From NCBI RefSeq assembly GCF_963675395.1, contig NZ_OY776223.1, forward strand, positions 2,976,001-3,040,000: a DNA stretch of 64,000 nucleotides. The letters are read 5' to 3'. The DNA comes from an uncultured Vibrio sp. (GTDB lineage: Bacteria; Pseudomonadota; Gammaproteobacteria; Enterobacterales; Vibrionaceae). The notes beneath the pieces are model-generated. The model did not search any database, was not told the DNA's origin, and saw nothing but the letters and a program-made list of their open reading frames with translations. The position numbers and the translations under genes were made by a program. Numbering within the stretch: the stretch's first letter is position 1; each line of letters begins with the position of its first letter. Shown here piece after piece: positions 53,634 to 63,365 of the stretch.

Positions 53634-54515
53634 TCAGACCCTGGCTACATCCACTGACACACTGAGGTTGTGAGTTTCACCACCGTCAAATATGACCCCT
53701 TGCAAGGGTGCTACATCGGCGTAATCGCGTCCCCAACCAGTCACGATATGCTGCTCATTCGCGATCAAATCGTTGGTCGGATCAAATTCTACCCAGCCAA
53801 GATCCGGTACAAAAATGGCAAACCAAGCATGAGAGGCGTCGGCACCTACTAATTTTTCCTTGCCCGGAGGCGGTAGGGTTTCTATGTAACCACTCATATA
53901 ACGTGCAGCTAAACCAACAGAGCGCAGACAGCCTATCGCTAGTTGGGCATAGTCCTGACAGACGCCACGTTTCTCTTTGAGAACCTGTTCAGTCGGTGTG
54001 GTTACGTCAGTTGCTGTTGGATCAAAAGTAAATTCAGTAAATATTTTATGGGTAAAGGCCATTGCTGCTTTTAATACAGGCTGATCATCACTGAACAGTT
54101 CTTGTGCATATTGACTGAGATTTTCTGAGCGCTTTATCTGTAGTGAGTCTAAGCAGAACTCTTGCGCCAACCTAATTTCCGGACTTTCAGCGCGAGCCAT
54201 AATATCTCGGAGTTCACCACAAGTGAGTGGATGGTTTTCTATGATCTCTGCCCAATCATGCGGTTGCACTTCCAAAAAGCTGGTGACATCAATGGTGAGT
54301 TGTTTATGTGGCTCCTGAATGGAGAAGTAAAACGTTTCATTGCCAAAATAATCGTGTCCTTCGTTTTGGTACAACGGCTTTGGGGTAACCTGAATCTTTC
54401 GGTTAAAACAGCGCTGATTGACCGTATCCCTCGGGAGCAAGTGCGCCATGTTGTAACAGAGAGTCACTGGTGAACTGTAAGAGTAGGTCGTTTTATGCTG
54501 GACTTTGTATCTCAT
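53634..54515 (-). CDS. Transglutaminase-like protein of the amidoligase locus, set B
   Basis: The 293-residue protein has the bacterial transglutaminase N-terminal domain (MRYKVQHKTTYSYSSPVTL) and a papain-like transglutaminase core with Cys186 in KRGVCQDYAQLA, His229 in ASHAWFA and Asp245 in EFDPTND. Such proteins near circularly permuted ATP-grasp ligases are thought to act as peptidases or amide-forming enzymes on the product. I chose ATG 54515, which overlaps the upstream stop by 4 bases (ATGA) and begins with the family motif; 54530 is a longer alternative. Its stop lies only 6 bp from the ttrR stop on the other strand. Confidence 0.85.
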   Translation of the reverse strand: MRYKVQHKTTYSYSSPVTLCYNMAHLLPRDTVNQRCFNRKIQVTPKPLYQNEGHDYFGNETFYFSIQEPHKQLTIDVTSFLEVQPHDWAEIIENHPLTCGELRDIMARAESPEIRLAQEFCLDSLQIKRSENLSQYAQELFSDDQPVLKAAMAFTHKIFTEFTFDPTATDVTTPTEQVLKEKRGVCQDYAQLAIGCLRSVGLAARYMSGYIETLPPPGKEKLVGADASHAWFAIFVPDLGWVEFDPTNDLIANEQHIVTGWGRDYADVAPLQGVIFDGGETHNLSVSVDVARV

Positions 54516-57085
54516 ACATCCAATTTCCATTTGGGTTTAATCAGCTGTTGAGGCCCTGCTGTATGATCAAAGTATTTATCGCTGACCAGTGAAGTAAATT
54601 GCTCCAATTGGGCGATAATCTTATTCATCAGAGCACTAAATTCCTCTCGGGTCTGATTATGTGGGTTAGCCTTCGACAGTTGTTCTAGGTCAGTGAGTTG
54701 TATATCGTTCAGCGTCAGCAGGATCAGCCTTGTTTCGCTGGTGAGTCCTCCGGGGATAAAGGCATGATTCACCGGAAGCATATCCAGAAACTCTTTTAAC
54801 TTTTCAGTTTGATAGACCAGTGAACGTGGATTCGAAGGATCCACCATCAACAGATCCAGACCAAACGCCACCCGGGTTCTGGTATGATAGCGTCTTCTGA
54901 AAGAAATGAGAGCTTCCATACTAAGTAGTACTGACTCCAGTATTTGTTGCTGAGGTAAACTCTCAAGTTTGATGCTTAACGTAGACTGGAACAGTTTTGC
55001 GGTCTGAATTGCCCTTTCGGTACGCTGACCAATTTGCTGAAATATCCAGTCTTCTCCCCTCAGCATGCTGTCGTTGCTCAATCCCGAAAGTGCCAATAGC
55101 ATGGTCATCAAGTTATCCAGCGTTTCTTCTGGAGCCTCTGGAAGGCCGCTGATGTATGCTCGGTCCAATTCGTTGAGGTTGTCACGTAGTTTGTTAAGTA
55201 CAATTCGGGTGTCGGCAGAGAGGCGATCGCGTACCTGATCGCTACAAAAGAGCATCGCCAATAAGTTAGATTTTATACTGCCTATTCGGTTGCCATTTAC
55301 CACCAAATCCGCCAGTTCCGTTTCTGGATTTTCTAGCAGATCGGGATTATCTTCGACGAATCCTGGCAGACAGTTGGTCTGCAAAGAGATAGCCCTTAAA
55401 AGAGTATGTCTTGCGGGGAATGATAGCTCTTCGATACCATTCATTTGCTTAAATAACACCCGCATCAGACGGATGCTGAGCTCTGCGCGTTCAGCATAAC
55501 GTCCGAACCAGAAGAAGTTTTCGACCACTCGGCTCGGTACATTGCCGTGCTGAGCGACATGAAAACCAGATTCATCCAGTAATGATTGATGCGTCAGGTC
55601 AGGCTCGTTAGCGGTTATCCAGGTATCTTTACTGTGAGCACCAGATAAACTGGTGACAATATAGTCATTATCGGACTGAGTGACTCGGCTTAACGCGCCT
55701 GGCATCACGCAATATCGGTCACCATCAGCGACGGTAAAAGCTTTCAACAGGCTATGTCGGCTCTTTATCATCGAACCTGAGCAGACTGGCACTGTAGAGC
55801 CAGGGATATAAGTTTGCGCCACATACAGTTTCGGGTTTGCTTTGATCATTTCCAGCGTTTTTATCTTCTCTTCAGCCGATAAGCAGTGACCGTAAATGGT
55901 TTGGCTATGAGCTTTTCGATAAGAGGGCTTGATAATCAGGCTTTCCAGATTTTGGGTTACAAACTCCATCGCACCATCGATACCACACCAGTAAGTATCA
56001 ACGCTATGCAGCTTCAAAGGTTCGCCCAGCAAGTATTGGCATATCTTAGGCAGAAACGCCATTAGAACCGGAGACTCGAGAACGGCGCTACCCAGTGGGT
56101 TTGCCAGCACGACATTGCCACTTCGGGCTGCCTCGAGCAGACCTGGAATGCCAAAAAGAGAATCTGGTCTTAATTCTGACTGGTCACAGTCGTTGTCATC
56201 AGTACGGCGCAGGATCACATCAACGGGCGTCAAGCCAGATAGGGACTTGAGCCATACTTTGCCACTTCTTACCGTCAAATCCCCTGCTTGTACCAAAGGA
56301 TAACCTAAATAGTTGGCCAGGTAGGTATGTTCAAAATAGGTACTACTTGCTGAACCAGGCGTTAAAAGAACGACCCTGGGTGTATCGGTCTTGTGCGCCG
56401 CAAGTTGACTGAGAGTATGCCTCATCGTCTGGAAAAAGCTGGAAAGACGTCTGACATGGCTACGACGGAACACTGATGGTAAAACTCTGGAAATGACGGT
56501 TCGGTTTTCCAGCGCGTAACCTGCGCCTGCAGGCGCTTGAGTTCTATCGCTGATCACGACGTGGGAGCCGTCCGAGTCGCGCACCAAATCGATGGAATGA
56601 AAGATAAGATTTTTCGATCCCGGAACATCAATTCCGTAGCACTGGCGTAAAAAACCGGGGTGGGAATAGATGATCTCTGCTGGTATCACACCATCTTTGA
56701 TGAGTCGTTGATCGCCATAGATATCTTTCAGGATAAGATCAAACAACTCCGAGCGCTGCGCTAAGCCTTTCTCTGTCTCTTGCCATTCACTCTGGTCGAT
56801 AATGTTAGGCAGTACGTCCAGAGACCAGACCGTAGGTGAAAGAGGATCGTTTTTAAGATCATAAGTCGCGCCGTCATCTCGCAAAATCTTCTGAGCACGT
56901 CTTTGCAAATCTTGTAGATTTCCATCTTTCAGTTTATCTAAATGGGCAAAAAGAGGCTGCCAGTGTGATCTGGTTTGTTGGGCTTCATCATACGCCTCAT
57001 CGTAGGCCTCTTTTGCTGCCTGATAAGGACCTATGAGGGGCGGATTCTCGTCCACCCCGTCGATGTCTGAAACGAATTGACTCAT
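54512..57085 (-). CDS. Circularly permuted ATP-grasp and alpha-E fusion protein, set B
   Basis: The protein (857 residues from ATG 57085) joins an ATP-grasp part (DUF404/DUF407, about residues 75-500; IKDGVIPAEIIYSHPGF, VVLLTPGSASSTYFEH, SKDTWITAN) to a C-terminal alpha-E domain (about 530-850; VVENFFWFGRYAERAELSIRLMR). The ligase part has lost several residues kept in the set A protein: SDRTQAPAG instead of EDNLRVPSG, and no ESGGYGM loop. It may be a pseudo-ligase partner. GTG 57103 is an alternative start. No function has been shown to my knowledge; family work (Iyer, Aravind and others) predicts peptide or protein-tagging chemistry. Confidence 0.82.
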   Translation of the reverse strand: MSQFVSDIDGVDENPPLIGPYQAAKEAYDEAYDEAQQTRSHWQPLFAHLDKLKDGNLQDLQRRAQKILRDDGATYDLKNDPLSPTVWSLDVLPNIIDQSEWQETEKGLAQRSELFDLILKDIYGDQRLIKDGVIPAEIIYSHPGFLRQCYGIDVPGSKNLIFHSIDLVRDSDGSHVVISDRTQAPAGAGYALENRTVISRVLPSVFRRSHVRRLSSFFQTMRHTLSQLAAHKTDTPRVVLLTPGSASSTYFEHTYLANYLGYPLVQAGDLTVRSGKVWLKSLSGLTPVDVILRRTDDNDCDQSELRPDSLFGIPGLLEAARSGNVVLANPLGSAVLESPVLMAFLPKICQYLLGEPLKLHSVDTYWCGIDGAMEFVTQNLESLIIKPSYRKAHSQTIYGHCLSAEEKIKTLEMIKANPKLYVAQTYIPGSTVPVCSGSMIKSRHSLLKAFTVADGDRYCVMPGALSRVTQSDNDYIVTSLSGAHSKDTWITANEPDLTHQSLLDESGFHVAQHGNVPSRVVENFFWFGRYAERAELSIRLMRVLFKQMNGIEELSFPARHTLLRAISLQTNCLPGFVEDNPDLLENPETELADLVVNGNRIGSIKSNLLAMLFCSDQVRDRLSADTRIVLNKLRDNLNELDRAYISGLPEAPEETLDNLMTMLLALSGLSNDSMLRGEDWIFQQIGQRTERAIQTAKLFQSTLSIKLESLPQQQILESVLLSMEALISFRRRYHTRTRVAFGLDLLMVDPSNPRSLVYQTEKLKEFLDMLPVNHAFIPGGLTSETRLILLTLNDIQLTDLEQLSKANPHNQTREEFSALMNKIIAQLEQFTSLVSDKYFDHTAGPQQLIKPKWKLDV

Positions 57086-57187
57086 ATTATTTTCGGCTAC
57101 CACCTTGTGAGTTATTGCCTAGTATATACCACCCGGGAAGGACAACCAGCTCGGTAGTGAATATATGATTCGACTTTAGCGATGCGC

Positions 57188-60100
57188 TCATCCGATGCGG
57201 CGATTTTGTTTTCGCAGATCAAGAGTATTTGGATATTCGTGACATATCTCCTCTTTTGGCGGTGCCATTGGGCGCGGCGGCGTCTTGTTCTCATAGAAGC
57301 TGCGCAGGGCATTGAACTCAGGTGGAGGGTTCAGTGGTCCCTGGGTAAAGCCGTGATCCCAGAACCGATTCACCCTGCGAGCCTCTGCTTCGTTGCCATT
57401 AACCGGCAACGTTTCATAGCTTCTCCCACCCGGGTGGCTCACATGGTAGGTGCAACCGCCGACCGAGACTCCGTTCCAGGTGTCGATCAAATCGAATACC
57501 AGCGGTGAATCGATTCCTAATGTCGGGTGTAGCGCAGAAGGCGGTGCCCATGCTCTATAGCGTACAGCCGCCACGTATTCTCCTTGTCTGCCTGTTGGTT
57601 TCAACGGTACACGACGACCATTACAAGTGAGTACATAACGGCTTTCCGTCATTCCGGTCAGACGAACTTGCAGACGCTCCACCGATGAATCAACAAAGCG
57701 GCTAGTGCCGGTTTGAGTAATCTCTTCACCGAGAACATGCCATGGTTCAATCGCCCAGCGCAGCTCTATTTCAACGTCGTCTATCTGCTGTCGTCCGTAG
57801 TGAGGGAAACGGAATTCTTCGAATGGTGCTAGCCACTCCAGTTTAAACGGGAATCCGTGTCGTTGAAGATCGTCCACGACTTCTTTGATATCCTGCCAGA
57901 CGTGGTAAGGCATCATAAATTTATCGTGTAGGGTAGTGCCCCAACGTACTAAAGGTTTGTGGTAAGGGTCTTGCCAGAAACGTGCGACCAGACAGCGCAG
58001 TAACAGCGTTTGTACCAATGCCATTCTGGCGTGCGGTGGCATCTCAAAACCGCGGAATTCCAGCAGTCCTTGTCTGCCACTACTCGTACCTGCGGCATAA
58101 AGTTTATCGATACAGAACTCGGAGCGATGCGTGTTACCGGTCACGTCTACCAGTAGGTTTCTCATTAGCCTGTCTGCTAGCCACGGTTGATCCACTAAGC
58201 CATCAGGGAAGTTTTGGAACGCGATTTCCATTTCGTATAAGGCTTCATCTCTACCTTCGTCTGGACGAGGAGCCTGACTAGTTGGACCAATAAACATGCC
58301 AGAAAAGAGGTAAGAAAGCCCCGGGTGGTGTTGCCAGTAGTTGACCAGGCTACGCAATAAATCCGGTTTTCTCAGTAAAGGGCTGTCCGCTGGTGTTGGA
58401 CCACCAAGTGTAATGTGGTTTCCGCCACCAGTACCGGTATGGCGGCCATCCAGCATAAACTTCTCTGTACCCAAACGGCAAAGGTGAGCCTGTTCATAGA
58501 GAATCTCAGTGTTCTCAACTAACTCTTGCCAGTTTCTCGAAGGATGGATATTCACCTCTATCACGCCCGGATCGGGTGTGATAAGGAATTTCTGCAAACG
58601 ATGGTCTTTCGGTGGCTCGTAACCTTCAATAACCACCGGAATTGAGAGGGCGCTGGCTGTTGCTTCTATGTGATAGATAAGTTCGACATAGTGTTCCAGA
58701 TGCGACACCGGCGGCAAAAACAGATGCAATCGGCCGTCTCTCGGTTCGACACAAATTGAAGTACGGATGACGTCAACCGTCTTTTTGCTACTTTCCTTGT
58801 CTTTGAGAGGAGGTTGTTGAGATTGCTGGCGTTGCGCGACATTCTCCGTTAACGAATAGACTGGCAGTGACTCTCTGGCTTCAAACGGATCGCGCTCGGG
58901 CGGAATCTCCTCTTCACTGATCTGTGGGAGAGAATCGAGCGGAAGCCTGTATCCCATCGGGCTGTCCCCGGGAATCAATGTAATCACATCACTTCGCATT
59001 GGCCACAGAGAGCTCTGCCAGCTTTGCCCGTCAAAGGAAACCGGAAGTACATAGCCACTGATGCTTTCTAAGCCTCGTCCTAGTAGCTTTGCCAGACGAC
59101 GTCTTTCCAAATCATCACTTAGTTTGGCTTTTTTCGGATTCGCCGACTCTGGCAAGGAACGTTCTAGCCAAAGATAGTAAAGCGAGTCTTCATAGGCCGG
59201 TTGCAAATATTGGTTATGGATGCCCAACCGTTCACAAAGCAACTGCCCGAAACGCTCGGCATCCTCAATAGTATGCTGGTAGTCTTTGTCTACCCGTGCA
59301 AGTAACGATGAATCGTGCCACAGAGCTTGTCCATCGGTACGCCAGAAGCAACCAAGTGCCCAACGAGGTAACTCTTCGCCCGGATACCACTTACCTTGAC
59401 CATAGTGAAGTAGTGCGTGGGTGTTGAATTTATCCTTCAGGCGGATAAGCAGATCTTTTGCTAATTTTAGTTTATCTGCCCCCAGGGCTTTGGTATTCCA
59501 TTGAGCTGAGTCCATATCATCAATAGAAACAAACGTTGGCTCACCACCCATGGTTAGGCGTACATCCATCTCATCCAGCTGTTTGTCTACCGCGCAACCG
59601 AGCGCTTTTATGTTTTCCCACTCGTCATCCGTGTAAGGTTTGGTCACGCGCGGGTCTTCATGGATTCGGATCACGGTATTGCTGTATTCAAATTCACATT
59701 CGCACTTGTCGGTCGCACCAGTAATTGGGGCTGCTGAGATAGGGTCTGCGGTACAGGCTAGCGGAATATGTCCTTCTCCGGCGAACAGGCCACTGGTCGG
59801 ATCCAGGCCTACCCAGCCAGCACCGGGCAGATAAACTTCGCACCAGGCATGCAGGTCGGTAAAGTCTTCTTCTGGGCCTGAAGGGCCGTCCAAAGATTTA
59901 ATGTCCGAAGTCAACTGAACCAGGTAACCGGACGCAAAGCGCGCTGCCAGTCCAAGGCTACGAAGGATCTGAACCAGCAACCAAGAGGTATCACGGCAGG
60001 AGCCTTTTTTCAGGGTTAGCGTTTCCTGACAGGTTTGTACGCCCGGTTCCATACGAATGCCGTATTCAATCTGTCCAGCCAACTTGCTGTTTAGCTCCAC

Positions 60101-60535
60101 CAGAAAATCGACTATGCGTTTTTTGCTGTGGTCGACATCCGCCAGCCACTGATCGAGCTCTTTACTCGATTCAGCCACCGATAGGTAAGGTGCCAACTCC
60201 TCTTGTAACAGAGCGTCGTATTTAAACGGATAATTCTCTGCGTATTCCTCGATAAAGAAGTCGAACGGATTGATAACCGTCATATCGGCGATGACTTCCA
60301 CCTCAAACTTCAGCTCGCGCGTCTTCTCTGGGAATACCAATCTAGCCTGATAGTTGCCAAAGGGGTCTTGCTGCCAGTTAACAAAGTGATCTTCCGGCTC
60401 AACCTTGAGCGAATAACCATGAATATGAGTACGTGAGTGAGGGGCAGGTCTCAACCTTAAAAGGTGAGGTGATACCTTGACGTCGCGGTCGAATTTATAC
60501 GAGGTTTTGTGCTGGATAGCTACACGTATGGTCAT
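57188..60535 (-). CDS. Transglutaminase-DUF2126 protein of the amidoligase locus, set A
   Basis: The 1115-residue protein has a transglutaminase N-terminal domain (1-100), a transglutaminase core with Cys180 in KKGSCRDTSWLL, His229 in DLHAWCEVYL and Asp245 in GLDPTSG, and a large DUF2126 region (about 320-1100). DUF2126 has been related to glutamine-synthetase-like COOH-NH2 ligases; visible motifs are MGGEPTFVSIDD, VIEVNIHPS, HTGTGGGNHITLGG and LLEFRGFEMPPHARM, plausible metal and nucleotide sites. Its ATG overlaps the alpha-E stop by 4 bases. A bifunctional ligase and transpeptidase is plausible but untested. Confidence 0.85.
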   Translation of the reverse strand: MTIRVAIQHKTSYKFDRDVKVSPHLLRLRPAPHSRTHIHGYSLKVEPEDHFVNWQQDPFGNYQARLVFPEKTRELKFEVEVIADMTVINPFDFFIEEYAENYPFKYDALLQEELAPYLSVAESSKELDQWLADVDHSKKRIVDFLVELNSKLAGQIEYGIRMEPGVQTCQETLTLKKGSCRDTSWLLVQILRSLGLAARFASGYLVQLTSDIKSLDGPSGPEEDFTDLHAWCEVYLPGAGWVGLDPTSGLFAGEGHIPLACTADPISAAPITGATDKCECEFEYSNTVIRIHEDPRVTKPYTDDEWENIKALGCAVDKQLDEMDVRLTMGGEPTFVSIDDMDSAQWNTKALGADKLKLAKDLLIRLKDKFNTHALLHYGQGKWYPGEELPRWALGCFWRTDGQALWHDSSLLARVDKDYQHTIEDAERFGQLLCERLGIHNQYLQPAYEDSLYYLWLERSLPESANPKKAKLSDDLERRRLAKLLGRGLESISGYVLPVSFDGQSWQSSLWPMRSDVITLIPGDSPMGYRLPLDSLPQISEEEIPPERDPFEARESLPVYSLTENVAQRQQSQQPPLKDKESSKKTVDVIRTSICVEPRDGRLHLFLPPVSHLEHYVELIYHIEATASALSIPVVIEGYEPPKDHRLQKFLITPDPGVIEVNIHPSRNWQELVENTEILYEQAHLCRLGTEKFMLDGRHTGTGGGNHITLGGPTPADSPLLRKPDLLRSLVNYWQHHPGLSYLFSGMFIGPTSQAPRPDEGRDEALYEMEIAFQNFPDGLVDQPWLADRLMRNLLVDVTGNTHRSEFCIDKLYAAGTSSGRQGLLEFRGFEMPPHARMALVQTLLLRCLVARFWQDPYHKPLVRWGTTLHDKFMMPYHVWQDIKEVVDDLQRHGFPFKLEWLAPFEEFRFPHYGRQQIDDVEIELRWAIEPWHVLGEEITQTGTSRFVDSSVERLQVRLTGMTESRYVLTCNGRRVPLKPTGRQGEYVAAVRYRAWAPPSALHPTLGIDSPLVFDLIDTWNGVSVGGCTYHVSHPGGRSYETLPVNGNEAEARRVNRFWDHGFTQGPLNPPPEFNALRSFYENKTPPRPMAPPKEEICHEYPNTLDLRKQNRRIG

Positions 60536-61476
60536 GCCGCTTCTCCGTGGTTAAAGTTGAACCAAGTTTCACCAACCTGAGCCTGAAGGCTTATCAGTGC
60601 CAATTGTATATCGTTCAGGTAGTCGCTGAACGCCTGACAAATACTTTCGTTGTGCTCGATGTTGTAGGTAGTATCCAACAACTGTTCTATATGTAGGATG
60701 ATCTCTTCGTTTCGAGGTAAATACATTGCTGCACTCTTGATTTGCTTCAGACAAAACGCTTGGGAACGAGGAAAATCTTCGTCGGTAAGTAAAAAGGTCG
60801 TGGTATTGACACCATCGATACCGCAGCGCATGGTGCGAAGGTAATTTTGATACGCACTTTGGGATTTGAGTACCTTTGGCCAGATAATCTGTTCCAGCAG
60901 AACTTCTTCTTCCGGCAATGCTTTTATCTTCAGACTGACGGCGGAGTCCAGAATACGAGTATTCATATCCGCACGCTCGAGATAACGTCCCATCATGATA
61001 AAACTCCAGGCGGCATCTCGGCTCATCGCATTGCTCAGTAATCCGATGATCTTTCTGCATCCTTCGAGCACGGTATTCAGATAGTCATAGCGCTCACCTC
61101 GATTGACTCCCTTTTGCAGATTCTTGCGGGCATAGATATCAAGCTCATTGATCAGCTCCCACATCTCTTCAGGGACGACATCTCGGGTTGTGCGGATATT
61201 TTCGCGCACCATCTTAAGAGAAGATAGCATTGAACCTGGATGCTCCTCACTGGCAAGCAAAAAGCGTACGACGTTTCTTTCGTTCTTATCTTTATACTTT
61301 TTAGTGAACTCGGTCACAGTACCGCTTATTTCTATCAGGTTGTACCATGAGATGCGTACATCCTTTGGTAAATCAAACAATAGTTCATCGTAAACACTGA
61401 TCAGGCGGACAATATTTTCAACTCGTTCCAGATAACGGGCACTCCAGAACAGTCGTTCAGCAACTCTCGATAACAT
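60532..61476 (-). CDS. Alpha-E domain protein, set A
   Basis: The 314-residue all-helical protein belongs to the alpha-E family (DUF403), found almost only beside circularly permuted ATP-grasp ligases. It begins MLSRVAERLFWSARYLERVENIVRLI, the family signature with repeated Glu/Arg, which recurs at SFIMMGRYLERADMNTRILD. ATG 61476 is used because AAGGAG lies 7 bases upstream and the codon overlaps the upstream TGA (TGATG); GTG 61479 is rejected. Its biochemical role is unknown. Confidence 0.85.
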   Translation of the reverse strand: MLSRVAERLFWSARYLERVENIVRLISVYDELLFDLPKDVRISWYNLIEISGTVTEFTKKYKDKNERNVVRFLLASEEHPGSMLSSLKMVRENIRTTRDVVPEEMWELINELDIYARKNLQKGVNRGERYDYLNTVLEGCRKIIGLLSNAMSRDAAWSFIMMGRYLERADMNTRILDSAVSLKIKALPEEEVLLEQIIWPKVLKSQSAYQNYLRTMRCGIDGVNTTTFLLTDEDFPRSQAFCLKQIKSAAMYLPRNEEIILHIEQLLDTTYNIEHNESICQAFSDYLNDIQLALISLQAQVGETWFNFNHGEAA

Positions 61477-62933
61477 CACTTATCTCCTTGTGTTTTTACG
61501 ATCCAGGTATCTTTACTACCGCCACCCTGAGAGGAGTTCACCACCAGAGAGCCTTTTTTCATTGCGACCCGGGTAAGGCCACCAGCGGTCACATAAGTTT
61601 TATTGCTCTGTAAGATAAACGGGCGCAGATCTAAGTGTCTCGGCTCCAGTTTTGCTTTTTCTATCAGTGTCGGTGCTGTGGATAGCTTAAGTGTCGGCTG
61701 AGCGATATAGTTGCGAGGATTATTCTTAATAAGATCGGCGAAAACGTCCTGCTCTTTTTTACTGGAGTGAGGACCAACTAACATGCCATAGCCGCCGGAC
61801 TCATTGGCCGGTTTGACCACCAGTTTATCCAGGTTGTTCAGTACGTATTCGCGGTCGTCTTTATCTTCACACAGAAAGGTTTCTACATTAGGCAGGATAG
61901 GTTCTTCATCCAGATAGTACCGGATCAACTGAGGTACATAGGCATAAACCACTTTATCATCTGCTACACCAGCGCCTGGGGCATTGGCGAGTGCAACGTT
62001 ACCTTGTTTCCATGCGCGCATGAGTCCGGGAACACCAAGCATGGAATCCGGAGAGAATACCTCAGGGTCGAGAAACATATCGTCGATGCGGCGGTAGATC
62101 ACATCCACTCTTTCAGGTCCGTAGATGGTTTTCATGTAAACGCAGTCATCTTTGTCGACATATAGGTCTCCACCTTCGACTAACTCCGTCCCCATCTGCT
62201 GGGCAAGGAAAGCATGCTCAAAATAGGCAGAATTGTAGATACCTGGAGTTAAAACGACGATTTCTGGTCGCGCAATATCTCTTGGAGAAAGCGCCTTTAA
62301 CGTATCGAGTAGCTGAGACGGATAGGAGTCGACCTTTCTGATATTGTCATTTTCGAACAGCTCCGGTAACACCCTTTTCGTAACGGCTCGGTTTTCCAGC
62401 ATATAAGAAACGCCGGATGGAACACGGAGGTTATCCTCTAGGACATAAAACTGTCCGTCGTCAGCACGCACCAAATCGGTGCCACATATATGCGCCCACA
62501 CACCAAAAGGGGGCGACACACCGACGCACTCAGGGCGAAAATTTTTTGATTCTTTAATAATATGCGCGGGAATAATGCCGTCTTTAATACAGTTTTGGCC
62601 GTGGTAAAGATCGTCGATAAAACGGTTTAGAGCGGTAAGGCGCTGCTTTAGTCCTTTTTCTGCAGCTTCCCAGTCTTTTGCATCGATTGTTCTGGGAATA
62701 ATATCGAACGGCCACGCACGGTCTATGTTGCCTTCTTCGGTATAAACAGTAAAGCTGATACCCATTTCCTGAATGGTCGCTTCCGCTGCAAGCTTACGTT
62801 TATCAAGCTCTTCAGGAGGTAAGCCATCGATATAGCTCAGCAGTCGGCATGAAGAATCTCTGTAGTTGCCTGCGTTGTCGATCAGTTCATCGAAGTACTC
62901 TCCACTGTCGTATCCATCGGTTAATTTACTCAT
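61476..62933 (-). CDS. Circularly permuted ATP-grasp ligase, set A
   Basis: The protein (485 residues from ATG 62933) belongs to the DUF404/DUF407 circularly permuted ATP-grasp type. Likely ATP and substrate residues are all present: YVLEDNLRVPSGVSYMLENR, VVKPANESGGYGMLVGP, LDLRPF and SSQGGGSKDTW. ATP-grasp enzymes form amide bonds through an acyl-phosphate. The substrate is not known. It is the first gene of the five-gene unit; earlier in-frame starts up to 63002 cannot be excluded. It forms a TGATG junction with the alpha-E gene. Confidence 0.85.
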   Translation of the reverse strand: MSKLTDGYDSGEYFDELIDNAGNYRDSSCRLLSYIDGLPPEELDKRKLAAEATIQEMGISFTVYTEEGNIDRAWPFDIIPRTIDAKDWEAAEKGLKQRLTALNRFIDDLYHGQNCIKDGIIPAHIIKESKNFRPECVGVSPPFGVWAHICGTDLVRADDGQFYVLEDNLRVPSGVSYMLENRAVTKRVLPELFENDNIRKVDSYPSQLLDTLKALSPRDIARPEIVVLTPGIYNSAYFEHAFLAQQMGTELVEGGDLYVDKDDCVYMKTIYGPERVDVIYRRIDDMFLDPEVFSPDSMLGVPGLMRAWKQGNVALANAPGAGVADDKVVYAYVPQLIRYYLDEEPILPNVETFLCEDKDDREYVLNNLDKLVVKPANESGGYGMLVGPHSSKKEQDVFADLIKNNPRNYIAQPTLKLSTAPTLIEKAKLEPRHLDLRPFILQSNKTYVTAGGLTRVAMKKGSLVVNSSQGGGSKDTWIVKTQGDK

Positions 62934-63002
62934 AACGGGGATCCATCCTCTAGCTTTGAAACCCATTTCCCGGCCGTACTTTACTTTTATCCCTAGCAGC
63001 AA

Positions 63003-63365
63003 CTTTTGATCTTCAAAGAAAGAAAACCGGCGCGAGTTGATGTTTCTATTTTGATTAGTTTTATTCTTTAGCTATTGCATAAGCATGCATCTAACTCATT
63101 ACAATAGTAAGAAGAACAGCAAATAACAGGCCGGAAATTAAAGGGTCATGGAATATTAATATTTACAAAGTGAGTTGAGTCATTATGAATAAAGGCAACA
63201 GAGTCAACTTGCATATCGTTGATATCTTTCATCGCGAGTCACTCCCCTAAGTTTTCAATACAAACATTAAAGCATTGATTGTTTTCTGTTTATCAGTTGC
63301 AGCGATCGCCTCGAACGTTTAGATTAGCCAAAAGATGATTACAAGACATGGTTGAGAGCAGGTTA
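63003..63365. other. Divergent promoter region of the amidoligase locus
   Basis: The roughly 360 bp separate the amidoligase operon from the dCache sensor gene and have no clear gene. A 21-codon ATG frame at 63185-63250 lacks a good ribosome site. A small palindrome GATATCGTTGATATC-like repeat (ATATCGTTGATATC) lies near 63214. Confidence 0.5.

Noticed and set aside
60569..61060. 163-codon frame within the alpha-E gene
   Set aside because: It is an alternative frame on the same strand inside a conserved coding region and has no ribosome site.
63185..63250. 21-codon frame in the amidoligase promoter region
   Set aside because: The ribosome site is poor, the peptide has no membrane helix or motif, and the length is within chance expectation.
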